Shown: positions 47,779-57,751 of the stretch, in pieces | Numbering within the stretch: position 1 is the stretch's first letter | Layout: each line of letters starts with the position of its first letter | Source: Bradyrhizobium sp. LLZ17 | Lineage (GTDB): Bacteria; Pseudomonadota; Alphaproteobacteria; Rhizobiales; Xanthobacteraceae | Length of the DNA stretch: 64,000 nt | Assembly: GCF_041200145.1 (NCBI RefSeq) | Contig: NZ_CP165734.1 | Location: forward strand, 6,429,001-6,493,000 | Reading direction: 5' to 3' | Made by a program: the position numbers and the translations under genes | Notes under the pieces: model-generated | Database searches by the model: none | What the model saw: only the letters and a program-made list of their open reading frames with translations | Told to the model about the DNA's origin: nothing

Positions 47779-49260
47779 TCATTTCGACGTCGCGGCGGTC
47801 GCGCCGCCCGCATTGTCGCGCACATGGATCACCGCGACGTTGTCGGCATAGATCCGCTTCCATCCCTTGATGTTGTCCAGGATCTGTGCGGCAGGTGAGT
47901 CCGTGGTGAGCAGCGTGGCGTCGATCCTGTTGTCGTCGAGCATACGCAGCAGACCGGATACATCGCGCCCGTCTTCGGCGGCAAAATAACCCATCAGGAA
48001 TTTTTCGCCGTAGAGCTCCGATCGTCCGTCGACGAACGGCCTGAAGTCGCGCACGATGAGATAGCCACCGAAGCCGTAGGAATTGAAGATGCGCGCGGCC
48101 TTGCGCTCAGCCAGCACGTCCACCGCCGCAACCGGCGTCTGCACTATGGAGAATTGGAAGGTGTGACGGCCTGCAAAGGTCACGGTCGCGCTTGCGGTCG
48201 CGAGCACGATCGCCACCGCGGCCAGCGCCGACGGGACGCCAGGAGCCATTCGCATGCCGCGCGGCGTATCCGAGGCTGATCTGATCCACTGGCTCAGCGG
48301 CTGCGCCAGCCCCAGAGGGACGAGCACGCCAAACGTTTCGATACTGCGGACATGCGCCAGCGCCATCCAGGTGGCGCCGAGGATCAGCAGCACGCGCGGC
48401 GGCGACAGCGAGAGGCCGCGCCACAGCCCGAGGCCGAGCAGCCCGAGCAGCGCGCCCGCGAACGGGCTGAACGAACTGAAATCGGCCGGACGCCATTCGG
48501 CGATGATCGAGAACGATTTGCCGAGGCTGAGGATGCGGACGGCCCCCAGCAAGGTATCCACGCCGTAGGGTGTGCAACAGCTCGCCACCAGCGCGGCGAG
48601 CCCGAATGCAGTCCAGCGCCATGCGAGCGCAAGCCGGCGCGACGGTGCCGCGCGCCAGAGCGATTCAAGCCCGATCGCGCCGGTCAAGGCGAGCCCGAGC
48701 ACGAAGCCGCCGTGAAGGTTGGCCCACAGCGCCATCAGCGGCAGCAGCAGGAAGGAGGGCGCGCGGCCGCGATCGGCCGCGGCCATCAAGGCACCGCTCC
48801 AGCCGACCATCACCGGCAGCGCCAGCACGTGCGGACGGGCCAGCAGATGCGGCGCGGCCAGCGTCATCGCCAGCAGGCAGAACAGCAGCGCATAGGGCAG
48901 CTCGAGATGCCGTTGCAGGAAGGCCAGCAATAGCCCCATCGCCAGCGCGATCGCGGCCGCGGTCAGCACGACCGGCCCGGCCCAGCCCCACGACCAATAG
49001 ATGGTCGCGAACAGCACCTGCGACAGCCAGGACGTCGAGAGCCAGACCTCGCCCTGGTGCGTCAAGGAATAGAAGTCGGTCCAGGGCACGGCCCGGTGAT
49101 CGAGGATCCACTGGCCGACCTTGATCTGCCAGAGCGTGTCCGGATCGTGCAGCAGGCTGTCGCCGTTGACCAGCAGCAGCAGATAGGCCGCGGCCGCGAC
49201 GCAAAGCGGCGCCAGATTGCGCTGGCGCCGCGCGACGGGAACGCTGGCTGCGATCGTCAT
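47779..49260 (-). CDS. polytopic membrane protein, GT-C-like, paralog 1
   Basis: 493 aa with about ten hydrophobic helices and a C-terminal soluble domain (~residues 385-490: F-N-S-Y-G-F-G-G-Y-L-I, F-V-D-G-R-S-E-L-Y-G). The first extracytoplasmic loop carries H-D-P-D-T-L-W-Q-I-K-V-G-Q-W-I-L, resembling the acidic loop motif of GT-C glycosyltransferases. Its start overlaps the stop of the frameshifted paralog (ATGA). Function not established; a lipid-linked sugar transferase is a hypothesis. Confidence 0.7.
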   Translation of the reverse strand: MTIAASVPVARRQRNLAPLCVAAAAYLLLLVNGDSLLHDPDTLWQIKVGQWILDHRAVPWTDFYSLTHQGEVWLSTSWLSQVLFATIYWSWGWAGPVVLTAAAIALAMGLLLAFLQRHLELPYALLFCLLAMTLAAPHLLARPHVLALPVMVGWSGALMAAADRGRAPSFLLLPLMALWANLHGGFVLGLALTGAIGLESLWRAAPSRRLALAWRWTAFGLAALVASCCTPYGVDTLLGAVRILSLGKSFSIIAEWRPADFSSFSPFAGALLGLLGLGLWRGLSLSPPRVLLILGATWMALAHVRSIETFGVLVPLGLAQPLSQWIRSASDTPRGMRMAPGVPSALAAVAIVLATASATVTFAGRHTFQFSIVQTPVAAVDVLAERKAARIFNSYGFGGYLIVRDFRPFVDGRSELYGEKFLMGYFAAEDGRDVSGLLRMLDDNRIDATLLTTDSPAAQILDNIKGWKRIYADNVAVIHVRDNAGGATAATSK

Positions 49261-50745
49261 GGCTTCGTCGGCGCAGACGCGTCGGGCTCGCTGTCCCGCA
49301 CGTGAATCACGGCGATGTCGTCGGCATAAAGCCGCTTCCAGCCCTTGATGTGATCCAGCACCTGCGCGGCCGGGGCGTCGGCGACCATCAGCGTGGCGTC
49401 GATCTTGTACTCTTCGAGCAGCCGCGTCAGGTTGTCGAGCTTCTTGACCTCGACCGCCTTGAAGAAGTCCATCACGAACTTTTCGCCATAGAGCTCGGCG
49501 CGGCCGTCGGCGAACACCGGGATGTCGCGCGAGATCAGATAGCCGCCGAACTGGTAGGCGTTGAAGATGCGCTGCGCCCTGCGTTGCTGGAGCAGGTCGA
49601 CGGCGGCAACCGGCGTCTGGTCCATCGTGAAGGTGAAGCGATGATGCGACATGTAGATCGAGGTCGAGGTCCAGGCTGCGGCCGCGATCATCAATGCGCC
49701 GGTGAGGGTGACATAGCGGGCCGCCCAGCTTTCGGTGCCTTGCGCGTCAGGCTGCGGCAGCGGAGATCTCGCCCAGCGGCTTGGCCAGCACCAGCGGTAC
49801 CAGAAACGCAAAGGCCTCGATGCTCCTCACATGCGTAAGCCCCATCCAGGTGAAAAGCAAAATCAGAAGAATGCGCGGCGGCGACAGCGTCAGGCCGCGA
49901 AACAGGCCAATCGCGATCAGGCCGAGAATCGCGGCTTCGAACGCGGAGAACGAGGCGAAATTCGCCGGCATCCATTCGGAGATGACCGACAGCAACTCGC
50001 CGAGATTGAGGATGTTGGTCGCGCCCAGCAGCGTGCGCCAGCCATAGGGCGTGACGCAGGCGGCAAGCATCGCCGCGACGCCGAACAGGAACCAGCGCGC
50101 GAGCAGCCGGACCTGCTTGCCGGATTCGAGCGTCCAGATCGCCTCGAGCGCCATCGGGCCGATCAGCGCCAGCCCCAGCACGAAGCCGCCATGCAGGTTC
50201 GCCCACAGCGACATCAGCGGCAGCCAATACCAGGACGGCGCGCCTTTGCGATCGGCCGCTGCCATCAGCATGCCGACCCATGCGATCATCACGGGCAGTG
50301 CCAGCATGTGCGGCCGCGCTAGAATATGATGCAGCGAGAGCACGACCGCCAGCATCGCGAACAGCACGGAGCGCGGCATTTCGAGATGCGCATCGAGCAG
50401 ATGCACGAAGATTGCGGCCGACGCGGCAATCGCGACTGCGGTCAGGATCACAGGCCCGGCCCAGTCCCAGTGCGCATAAGAGAACGCGAACATCACTTGC
50501 GACAGCCACGAGGTCGAGATCCAGGGCGCGCCGGGCCGCGTGAAGGAATAGAAGTCGGTATAGGGCACGGCGTGGTGATCGAGGATCCACTGCCCGATCT
50601 TGATCTGCCAGAACGAGTCGGAATCCTGAAGCAGCGTGTCACCGATATAGAGAAAGAAGAGATAGGCGCCCGCGCCCACGCACAGCGGGACCAGTGCGCG
50701 CGCGCGGCTCTGCACGGCGATTGCGTTGGTGAAGGAAAGGGACAT
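49257..50745 (-). pseudogene. polytopic membrane protein, GT-C-like, paralog 2, frameshifted as sequenced
   Basis: Tandem paralog of the preceding entry along its whole length: same loop motif (Q-D-S-D-S-F-W-Q-I-K-I-G-Q-W-I-L) and same C-terminal domain (F-N-A-Y-Q-F-G-G-Y-L-I). The frame is lost near 49750-49765 after A-K-P-L-G-E-I-S; a net +1 insertion separates two halves that together give ~495 aa, matching the 493-aa paralog. Unlike the other lesions, the site is not an obvious homopolymer. Start at 50745 follows GAGGCGG. Confidence 0.72.
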
Positions 50746-51077
50746 GCCGCCTCGTCTTGTTCTTGGTCCTGTCGGCCGAGCGCGCGGCATTGGACCATGG
50801 CGGTCATAACTTCGGGTAAATCGGCGCAACGAGAGCGCGCTCAACGCACGTGGATACCGCTGCGGACGAGGCGCCGGTTGATGTCCCGGCAATTTAACCG
50901 TTCGTTTTTAATTTCGGTTTACCATCGCCGAATACACGCAAACCGTTCTGTATTTCCGCAGCCGAATTAACTGCGGCGCAATTCTTTGTCCCTAGGTTCG
51001 GTTCCATGGTCGGGCGGCGCTGGGAAGCCAAAAGACCAGACCAGTTGTAGCCTCGTGTAGTTTTTTTGGAGCAGTCT
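50746..51077. other. region upstream of the Flp pilin
   Basis: No coding frame. It contains several TTAA/TTTACC motifs, the best listed separately at 50894, and a T7 run directly before the pilin ribosome site. It probably holds divergent promoters. Confidence 0.4.
50894..50911 (+). promoter_or_regulatory. CtrA-like motif cluster upstream of the pilin gene
   Basis: TTAA-CCGTTCG-TTTT followed by TTAA two bases further (N10 spacing overall) is a degenerate CtrA-type site; GGTTTACCAT lies 15 bases beyond. Pilin genes are CtrA targets in Caulobacter. About 170 bases upstream of the start, so only suggestive. Confidence 0.3.
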
Positions 51078-51242
51078 ATGAAGAACCTCGTTTCGCGTTT
51101 CGTGAAGGATGAGTCCGGCGCCACGGCCATCGAATACGGCCTGATCGCTGCCGGCATCGCGCTGGCGATCATCACCGTCGTCAACAACCTCGGCACCACG
51201 ATCAACGCCAAGTTCGGCTCGATCTCGTCCAGCCTCAAGTAA
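51078..51242 (+). CDS. Flp family type IVb pilin
   Basis: 54 aa. Short leader ending in D-E-S-G, predicted prepilin cleavage after Gly14, then A-T-A-I-E-Y-G-L-I-A-A-G with Glu5 and Tyr6 of the mature pilin, the Flp signature. A hydrophobic helix follows. It makes the Tad (Flp) pilus filament for surface attachment; no other tad genes are in the window. TTGGAGCAG ribosome site. Confidence 0.93.
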   Translation: MKNLVSRFVKDESGATAIEYGLIAAGIALAIITVVNNLGTTINAKFGSISSSLK

Positions 51243-51262
51243 GCTGTACGAACCTGGAATCC

Positions 51263-51292
51263 AAAGAGCCCCGTCCTCGACGGGGCTCTTTT
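51263..51292 (+). terminator. rho-independent terminator of the pilin gene
   Basis: AAAGAGCCCCGTC, a three-base loop (CTC), GACGGGGCTCTTT, with four Ts at the end (51289-51292). Perfect stem; it isolates the pilin as a monocistronic unit. Confidence 0.92.
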
Positions 51293-51425
51293 GCGTTGTC
51301 GGATGATCAGCGTGTCGTATCCGCAGTCCTTAGGCCTTCGACAACTGGCTTAAGCCTCCTTCAAGTCACTCCGGTGTATGGCTTGAATGCATCCACGTTG
51401 CCGTACCTGCGTCAAAGGAAGCCGC

Positions 51426-52652
51426 ATGGCTGAAGCCCCGTCCGCCCCGCCTGCTGTTGGTCATCCCGGCGCAGTGCCTGCAACGCTTCTCAACGTCTCC
51501 TTCGTGCTGGCGATCGTCACGCTGGCGTATTTTCCGACGGCGTATCTCACTCACACGTGGATTTTCGGCGCGGATGGACGCGGAATCCCGACGGACTTCG
51601 TCAACGTCTGGGCCGCCGGAAGATTGGCGCTCGAGGGCCATCCCGCGCAGGCCTGGGACTGGGACATCCAGAAGCAGGTCGAGCTCGCGCTGCTCCAGCA
51701 GGATTTCGTCGGCCATTTCGCCTGGCACTATCCGCCGCCCTTCCTGTTCGTCGCGTCCTTCCTGGCGCGGTTTCCCTATGCCGTGGCCTTCATCTGCTGG
51801 GCCGCCTTCAGCGTGCTGCCTTATCTCGCGGTGATGCGCGCGATCATCGGCCGCAACGCCGGTCTGGTGATTGCGCTCGGTTTCCCCGCGGCCTTCATCA
51901 ACGTCCTGGTCGGGCAGAACGGCTTCCTCACGGCGTCGCTGATCGGCGGCATGCTGTATCTGTTGCCGAAGCGGCCGGTGCTGGCCGGAATCTGCCTGGG
52001 CCTTCTGAGCTACAAGCCGCAATATGGATTGCTGTTTCCGCTGGTCCTGATCGCGGCTGCCGAATGGACGGTGCTCGTCACCGCCGCAATCGTCACCGCC
52101 GCCATCGCCGCGGTGTCGTGGCTCGCGTTCGGAACGGAAAGCTGGCAGGCTTTCTTCCACTGGATACCGATGTTCTCGCAGGCCTTCCTGACCGAGGGCA
52201 GAGCGCCCTGGTTCAAGATGCAAAGCATCTTCGCGCTGGTCCGCTATCTCGGCGGCGCCGAGCAGCTCGCGTGGATATGCCAGTGGGTGCTGACCGCGGC
52301 AATTGCGGTGGTGCTGGTCCTGATGTGGCGCAGCAGGCTGCCATACGCGCTGAAGGCCGCGATGCTCGCGGCGGCAACGCTCCTGACGACGCCGTATCTC
52401 TTCATGTACGATCTGGTTGTGCTGGGCATCGCGGTGGCTTTTCTCATCCGCGCCGGACTCGACGACGGCTTCGCGCGCCACGAGGTGATGGCGCTGGTCC
52501 TCGTCTTCGCGCTGCTCGCGACATTCCTGTTTCTCGGCCAGCCGGTCGGATTCCCGGCGATCCTCATCGTCTTCGGGTTGATCCTCGGCCGTTGCGCGGC
52601 CTGGCGCACGGCCGAGGCCGCATCGATGCAGCTCGCGACGACGCGAACGTGA
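51426..52652 (+). CDS. DUF2029/GT87-family membrane glycosyltransferase-like protein
   Basis: 408 aa from ATG 51426 after AAAGGAAG. About ten hydrophobic helices; the first loop has D-F-V-N-V-W-A-A-G-R-L-A-L-E-G, and G-Q-N-G-F-L and S-Y-K-P-Q are motifs of the DUF2029 (GT87) family that contains polyprenyl-phosphate-mannose-dependent mannosyltransferases. The acceptor is unknown. 180 bases downstream of the pilin. Confidence 0.8.
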   Translation: MAEAPSAPPAVGHPGAVPATLLNVSFVLAIVTLAYFPTAYLTHTWIFGADGRGIPTDFVNVWAAGRLALEGHPAQAWDWDIQKQVELALLQQDFVGHFAWHYPPPFLFVASFLARFPYAVAFICWAAFSVLPYLAVMRAIIGRNAGLVIALGFPAAFINVLVGQNGFLTASLIGGMLYLLPKRPVLAGICLGLLSYKPQYGLLFPLVLIAAAEWTVLVTAAIVTAAIAAVSWLAFGTESWQAFFHWIPMFSQAFLTEGRAPWFKMQSIFALVRYLGGAEQLAWICQWVLTAAIAVVLVLMWRSRLPYALKAAMLAAATLLTTPYLFMYDLVVLGIAVAFLIRAGLDDGFARHEVMALVLVFALLATFLFLGQPVGFPAILIVFGLILGRCAAWRTAEAASMQLATTRT

Positions 52653-52676
52653 TCGGCAGGGTTCGATCTCCAGACG

Positions 52677-54383
52677 CTAACGCGAGGCCCGCTCCATGAG
52701 CGCGCAGCTTTCGAGGATGGTGCCGGGACGGGCGCCCTCGATGGTGATGCAGGGCCTGGAGCGATCGATGGCAAGCGCGTAGCGATCCAGAAGCGCGGTG
52801 CGGTCCGGCTCGCCGCGCATGTGCAATTCGCGGAGACCGCCGGGCAGGGGAGTCTTCAGCCCGTCACGGATGCGCTGGTCAAAGATCCCGCCGCGGACGA
52901 TGGGCACGCCGATATCGGCGAGCAGGTAAAAGCGCGACTGCGGCGGAAGCTGCGGCGCGATATACGCGAGCGGCTTGCCGAGGATGAAATAGGTCGCCGG
53001 CTGATGGAGCTCGTCTGCAATCTTTGGCTGGTAGGTTTCGGACCAGGGACGGTGCCACCAGTCCGCCGGCTGCGACCACAGCGCAATGCCAATAGCAACC
53101 GTCAGCATCGTCGCGTTGAGCGGAGCCGTGGACGTTGCCGGCGACGCCGGACGCAGGTGTGCACCGAGGCGGACGAGCAGGACAACGATCAGCGGCCCGC
53201 ACAGCAGTTCGAGAACCACCGCATAGCGCTGGATCGAGAACAGGCCGAGCCACGCCAGATAGGAGACTGCAAAGAGCACGAAGAGCTGAACGTCACCTCG
53301 TGTGAAGATCGCGCTGCCTCGCTTCAGGCGCGCAAACAAGCCGAGCACGAGCAGCACCGTCGCGACTGCGAAACGCGCGTCGCGGAAAGGATGCTCAGCG
53401 CCTCTGTGGTCGCCGACCAGCCAATAGAACGGATAGGCCAGCGCGTCCGAGATGCTGGGCGGGATGAACTGCACGTCCATCAGATTGATCGACGCCACTT
53501 CCCCGGACTGGAACACCGCATTGAAGAGCGGGAAGATCGGGTTGCCGGTGTCGCGCCATGTGATCAGGTACCATTCGCCACCCGTCAGCGCCGCGCCGGC
53601 AATCCCGCCCAGCGCAAGAAGCACACCGGCCCGGAGCGGATTCGTGGCGGCGAGCAGCGCCGCGGCTGCGCCTATCGCGTAAACGATATTGGTCAGCTTC
53701 AGCCCGATCGCGGCGCCGATCAGGAGGCCGGCCAGCAGGTAGCGGGCGGGCAAGCGGTCCGCAGTCAGGATCAGCAGGAAACCGCCGATCACGGGCAAAG
53801 CCAGCAGCACGTCGGAAAAGCTCGTCCCCACCTCTGACAGCGTCATCGGACCAAAGGCTGCGATCACGACCGCCGCCGCGATCGCCGCGACGGTTGCGGC
53901 CTGACGCAGCACCACGCGTGCGAACAGGCAAACGAGCGCGAGGTTGAGGCCGTGGATCGCGCCGATGATCATCAGCCCATAGGGCGAGGGCACGAAGTGG
54001 CGGAGATAGTAGACCGGAAAATAGACGATCGGATTGAAGTAAGTCTGGAAGCCCGGGGGAACCACATCCAGGCGATAACGGCCGTTGAGCACGGCCCAGA
54101 CATTGTATTCGTGATAGTTCTGCCAGTCCCAGTTGACGTCTTCGCCCATCGCGAAGGTGTAGAGCGCGCCTGCCAGCATCGAGCAGACGACAAGAGCGAC
54201 GGGTGCAAGCGCTTTTCCACGCAGGGCTGCCGTCGGCGATTGCTGCTCGAACCGCGCAACCGGCACGCCTGCCACGGGCCCGTTGTGGATCGCGTCGCTG
54301 ATTTCCCCGTGTCCATCGAACTGATGGCGGCAGTCGCCGTCGGAAGCGGGTGGTGACGCAGAAAGCACGCTTGCGGGGCGCAT
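52677..54383 (-). CDS. polytopic membrane protein, GT-C/GT39-like
   Basis: 568 aa from ATG 54383 (a TTG at 54395 is an alternative). A ~60-residue polar N-terminus, then about eleven hydrophobic helices. The first loop after helix 1 has E-D-V-N-W-D-W-Q-N-Y-H, an acidic/aromatic motif like that of GT-C enzymes. No characterised homologue recognised. Convergent with the GT87 gene 24 bases away. Confidence 0.65.
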   Translation of the reverse strand: MRPASVLSASPPASDGDCRHQFDGHGEISDAIHNGPVAGVPVARFEQQSPTAALRGKALAPVALVVCSMLAGALYTFAMGEDVNWDWQNYHEYNVWAVLNGRYRLDVVPPGFQTYFNPIVYFPVYYLRHFVPSPYGLMIIGAIHGLNLALVCLFARVVLRQAATVAAIAAAVVIAAFGPMTLSEVGTSFSDVLLALPVIGGFLLILTADRLPARYLLAGLLIGAAIGLKLTNIVYAIGAAAALLAATNPLRAGVLLALGGIAGAALTGGEWYLITWRDTGNPIFPLFNAVFQSGEVASINLMDVQFIPPSISDALAYPFYWLVGDHRGAEHPFRDARFAVATVLLVLGLFARLKRGSAIFTRGDVQLFVLFAVSYLAWLGLFSIQRYAVVLELLCGPLIVVLLVRLGAHLRPASPATSTAPLNATMLTVAIGIALWSQPADWWHRPWSETYQPKIADELHQPATYFILGKPLAYIAPQLPPQSRFYLLADIGVPIVRGGIFDQRIRDGLKTPLPGGLRELHMRGEPDRTALLDRYALAIDRSRPCITIEGARPGTILESCALMERASR

Positions 54384-54731
54384 TGCGAATTCCAATTTAC
54401 GCCGGCAGGACTACGGTGAACCCGTTAAGGTTGTATAAATCGGAAAGGGAACTTTCTCTGCTTGCGCCTCCAGGTAGCGTAAGGTCGAGCAGCCGCAGCG
54501 AGGCCCGGCTGCTGCGGTGCGGAGCCGAGCGGCAGCCGACAGCGCCGGAACCGCCGGCGTGTCGGAGCTGGAGGTGATGGAATGAATGAAGGCCAGAGTC
54601 GGCGTTTTTGCGTCTTGTGTTCCGGTTTGAATAGTTGTTCAGTTCTTGCGGGCGATTTGCAGCGAAAGCAGTGGCGAAGCGTTGGTCCGCGGGGGCGTGC
54701 GACTGGCGTTGTGTGGGACAGGTAGCGCGCC
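54384..54731. other. divergent intergenic region
   Basis: About 350 bases between divergent starts. No coding frame is convincing. TTGTATAAAT near 54430 is a possible promoter element, and GAAAG-GGAA-CTTTC near 54442 is a small dyad. Nothing else is evident. Confidence 0.35.
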
Positions 54732-55412
54732 ATGGTTTATCGGCGGACGCATCAAGTGGTTAAACGCCTTGCGGCTCGGCGCAGCGCCATTCTGGCGGCG
54801 GCGAGGGAGGCTGCGGCCGAAGGCGGAATGGCGGCGGTGCAGATCGCGCCGGTCGCGGTCCGGGCCAGTGTGGCCGCCGGCACGGTCTATCGCTATTTCC
54901 CCTCCAAGGCCGAGTTGATTTCCGAATTGATTGCCGAGGTGTCGCGCGACGAGCTCGCGGCGATCCGGCGGGCGGCCGATGCCGCGCCCGGCCCGTCCTC
55001 GGCGCTGGCTGCCGCAGTGACCACCGTGGCCGTCCATACCCTGTCGCAGCGCCGGCTGGCCTGGGGCATCCTGGCCGAGCCGGTCGATGTCGATGTCAGC
55101 GCCTCCAGGCTTGCCAGCCGGCGCGAGATCGCGGGCGAGATCGCCTCCCGGATCGACGCTGCCGTGCGCGCCGGTCACCTGCCGGCGCAGGACACCGCGC
55201 TTGCCGCCACCGCGCTGCTCGGCGCGCTGCATGAAGCCCTGGTCGGCCCGCTCGCGCCCGACAACCTCGAGGATCCCGCCAAGCTGCGCGATGCCGTGCA
55301 GACCGTGACGCTGCTCGCACTGCGCGCCGTCGGCGTCATGGACGCCCGCGCCCGCGGTCTGGTGGTGCAGCAGACCCTGCTGCCGACCGCGAAGGCGCTG
55401 GTCGGGGCTTAA
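54732..55412 (+). CDS. TetR/AcrR-family regulator
   Basis: 226 aa. Helix-turn-helix V-R-A-S-V-A-A-G-T-V-Y-R-Y-F-P-S-K in the expected place (~residues 42-58); the C-terminal domain is hydrophobic and Ala-rich. Spaced 150 bases from the convergent pyk, so it is probably transcribed alone. Target unknown. Confidence 0.85.
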   Translation: MVYRRTHQVVKRLAARRSAILAAAREAAAEGGMAAVQIAPVAVRASVAAGTVYRYFPSKAELISELIAEVSRDELAAIRRAADAAPGPSSALAAAVTTVAVHTLSQRRLAWGILAEPVDVDVSASRLASRREIAGEIASRIDAAVRAGHLPAQDTALAATALLGALHEALVGPLAPDNLEDPAKLRDAVQTVTLLALRAVGVMDARARGLVVQQTLLPTAKALVGA

Positions 55413-55563
55413 AACCGTCCGCAGGATCGAGGCGGGGGACTGATCGCGCTCAGGCCTTTGTCCGCGCGCGTCTTTTCGCAACACAGCGGCAGATTGGCCG
55501 GACCGGCCGGCTACTGTGCATGGGGTTGTTTTCGACTTTTTTGTCGAGGCGTCCTGGCGGAGG

Positions 55564-57000
55564 TCAGATTTCCGCTTCGCCCTCGGGACCGACCGAGGCG
55601 ATACGCACCATGTTGGTGGTGCCGGGGATGCCGAGCGGGACGCCGGCGACGATGATCACGCGCTGGCCGGCACGGACGAAGCCGTCGCGGAATGCGATCT
55701 GGCCGGCGCGGCTCACCATGTCGTCCTGGTCGCGCGCGTCTTCCGCCACGACGCAATGCACGCCCCAGACCACCGCGAGCCGGCGGCCCGCGGTGATGTT
55801 GGGCGTGATCGCCACGATCGGCGGCTTCGGCCGCTCGCGCGCCACGCGCGTCGCGGTCGAGCCCGAGCTGGTCCAGCAGATCAGGGCGGGCAGGTCGAGC
55901 GTCTCGGCGATCTGCCGCGCCGCGTCCGCGATGGCATCGCCCGCGGTGGTTTCCGGCGCGGGGCGCTGCGCCGTGATCACGGACCGGTAAGTCGGGTCGC
56001 GCTCGACCTCCTCGCCGATGCGATTCATGGTCGAGACCGCCTCGACCGGGAATTTGCCTGCCGCCGATTCCGCCGACAGCATGATGGCGTCAGCACCTTC
56101 GTAAACGGCCGTGGCGACGTCGGAGACCTCGGCGCGGGTCGGCACCGGCGACTGGATCATCGATTCCAGCATCTGGGTCGCAATCACCACCGGCTTGCCG
56201 GCGCGGCGCGCCATCCGCGTCATCTGCTTCTGGAGGCTCGGCACGCGCTCCAGCGGCATTTCGACGCCGAGGTCGCCGCGCGCCACCATCAGCGCGTCGG
56301 AGGCCTCGATGATCTCGGCGAGGCGGTCGATCGCCTGCGGCTTCTCGATCTTGGCCATCACGGCGGCGCGGCCGCGGATCATCTTCTTGGCTTCGATGAC
56401 GTCGTCGGCGCGCTGCACAAAGGACAGCGCGATCCAGTCGACGCCGGTGACCAGCGCGGCCTCGAGGTCGGCGCGGTCCTTCGGCGTCATCGCCGAGACC
56501 GGCAGATCGGTATCCGGCAGGCTGACGCCCTTGCGATCGGACATTTTGCCGCCGACCACGACGCGTGTCACCGCGTGGTCTTTCGAGGTCTCTTCCGCGA
56601 TCAGCCGCACCTTGCCGTCGTCGAGCAGCAACGCGTGGCCGGGCCGCAGCGCGGCCAGGATCTCCGGATGCGGGAGATTGACCCGGGTGGCGTCGCCCGG
56701 GGTCTTGTCGGAATCGAGCGTGAAGGCCTGGCCGTTCTGCAGCTGGACCGCGCCTTCCGCGAAGGCGCCGAGCCTGAGCTTCGGTCCCTGCAGGTCGACC
56801 AGAATGCCGATCGGGCGGCCGTAGCTGCTCTCGACGTTGCGGATGGTGGCGACCAGCTCCCGCATCTTGTCATGCGGGGTGTGGCTCATATTGATGCGGA
56901 AGAGGTCGGCGCCGGCCTCGAACAGGCGGCGGATCATCGCGAGGTCTGAAGAGGCTGGTCCCAGGGTCGCGAGAATCTTGATACGGCGAAGACGCCTCAT
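55564..57000 (-). CDS. pyk: pyruvate kinase
   Basis: 478 aa. N-terminal I-L-A-T-L-G-P-A-S-S, the metal/active-site Lys in M-A-K-I-E-K-P, M-V-A-R-G-D-L-G-V-E, and A-T-Q-M-L-E-S-M are standard. It converts phosphoenolpyruvate and ADP to pyruvate and ATP. Translationally coupled to the upstream DUF1036 gene (ATGA overlap at 56997-57000). Confidence 0.96.
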   Translation of the reverse strand: MRRLRRIKILATLGPASSDLAMIRRLFEAGADLFRINMSHTPHDKMRELVATIRNVESSYGRPIGILVDLQGPKLRLGAFAEGAVQLQNGQAFTLDSDKTPGDATRVNLPHPEILAALRPGHALLLDDGKVRLIAEETSKDHAVTRVVVGGKMSDRKGVSLPDTDLPVSAMTPKDRADLEAALVTGVDWIALSFVQRADDVIEAKKMIRGRAAVMAKIEKPQAIDRLAEIIEASDALMVARGDLGVEMPLERVPSLQKQMTRMARRAGKPVVIATQMLESMIQSPVPTRAEVSDVATAVYEGADAIMLSAESAAGKFPVEAVSTMNRIGEEVERDPTYRSVITAQRPAPETTAGDAIADAARQIAETLDLPALICWTSSGSTATRVARERPKPPIVAITPNITAGRRLAVVWGVHCVVAEDARDQDDMVSRAGQIAFRDGFVRAGQRVIIVAGVPLGIPGTTNMVRIASVGPEGEAEI

Positions 57001-57593
57001 GGCTTATTTCCAGGCGGGGACGAAGGGGCTGGCGGAAGGCCAGGCGCGGCGGGGGGCGTACCACCCGGCGGCCCGTTGGGCAAACCGGGAACCCCGCCAC
57101 CCGGGCCCACCGGGCCGGGCATGCCGGGCATACGCGGCTGTGTCGGCTGCTCGTTGACGTCGGTGAGCTGCACCGTCCAGGCCCGCTGTTCGCCAGTGTC
57201 GACTTCGAAATAGCCGGTCCGGTCATAGCCGCGGGCGAGGCAGTCCTCGGTACCCCGGATGGTGAATTCCTTGTCGCGCGAACACATGAAGGCCTGGCCG
57301 GACCATTCCCCGCCGCGGTCATAGTCGATCGCGTAGATGTAGTAGTAGCGGGCGACCAGCGTGCCCCTAAGCAGCGTCTCGCAGGATCGGGACGAGATGT
57401 TCCACCAGCCTTCGGTGGTCCAGCCGTCGGCGTCCTTGTAGCCGAGCGCGATTCCGACCCGGCTCGACGTATTGTTGCAAAGGCGGAAGTCGGCGGAGGC
57501 CGGGCTGTTCCACAAGCAGAACAAGGCAACCACCAGCACCGGGGCAAGCCGGGCAAGCAGGCGGAGAGGGGAGCGGGGAGATTCGGCGATCAT
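56997..57593 (-). CDS. DUF1036 domain-containing secreted protein
   Basis: 198 aa. Signal peptide to about residue 34 (S-P-A-S-A), then a DUF1036 domain with four conserved cysteines (C39, C70, the C in F-M-C-S, and the C in E-D-C). It ends in a Pro/Gly-rich tail of ~45 residues. Its stop overlaps the pyk start. The DUF1036-pyk pair is common in Rhizobiales; the function is unknown. Confidence 0.85.
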   Translation of the reverse strand: MIAESPRSPLRLLARLAPVLVVALFCLWNSPASADFRLCNNTSSRVGIALGYKDADGWTTEGWWNISSRSCETLLRGTLVARYYYIYAIDYDRGGEWSGQAFMCSRDKEFTIRGTEDCLARGYDRTGYFEVDTGEQRAWTVQLTDVNEQPTQPRMPGMPGPVGPGGGVPGLPNGPPGGTPPAAPGLPPAPSSPPGNKP

Positions 57594-57751
57594 TGTCGCG
57601 GAAGCTATATCAGATCATTGACGATTTGGCGTAGGGGCAGCGGAACCGGCCGGGGCCGGTCCTCGGGTCGTTTGCGCCGCGATATGGCAAAATCTGTGAC
57701 AGGGTCTACCTTATCCCGTAACGGTGACCATCAAAGCCAAGGGGTCCAACA

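Noticed and set aside
54425..54733. Arg-rich ORF on the minus strand
   Set aside because: Composition and lack of ribosome site indicate a spurious GC-rich frame.
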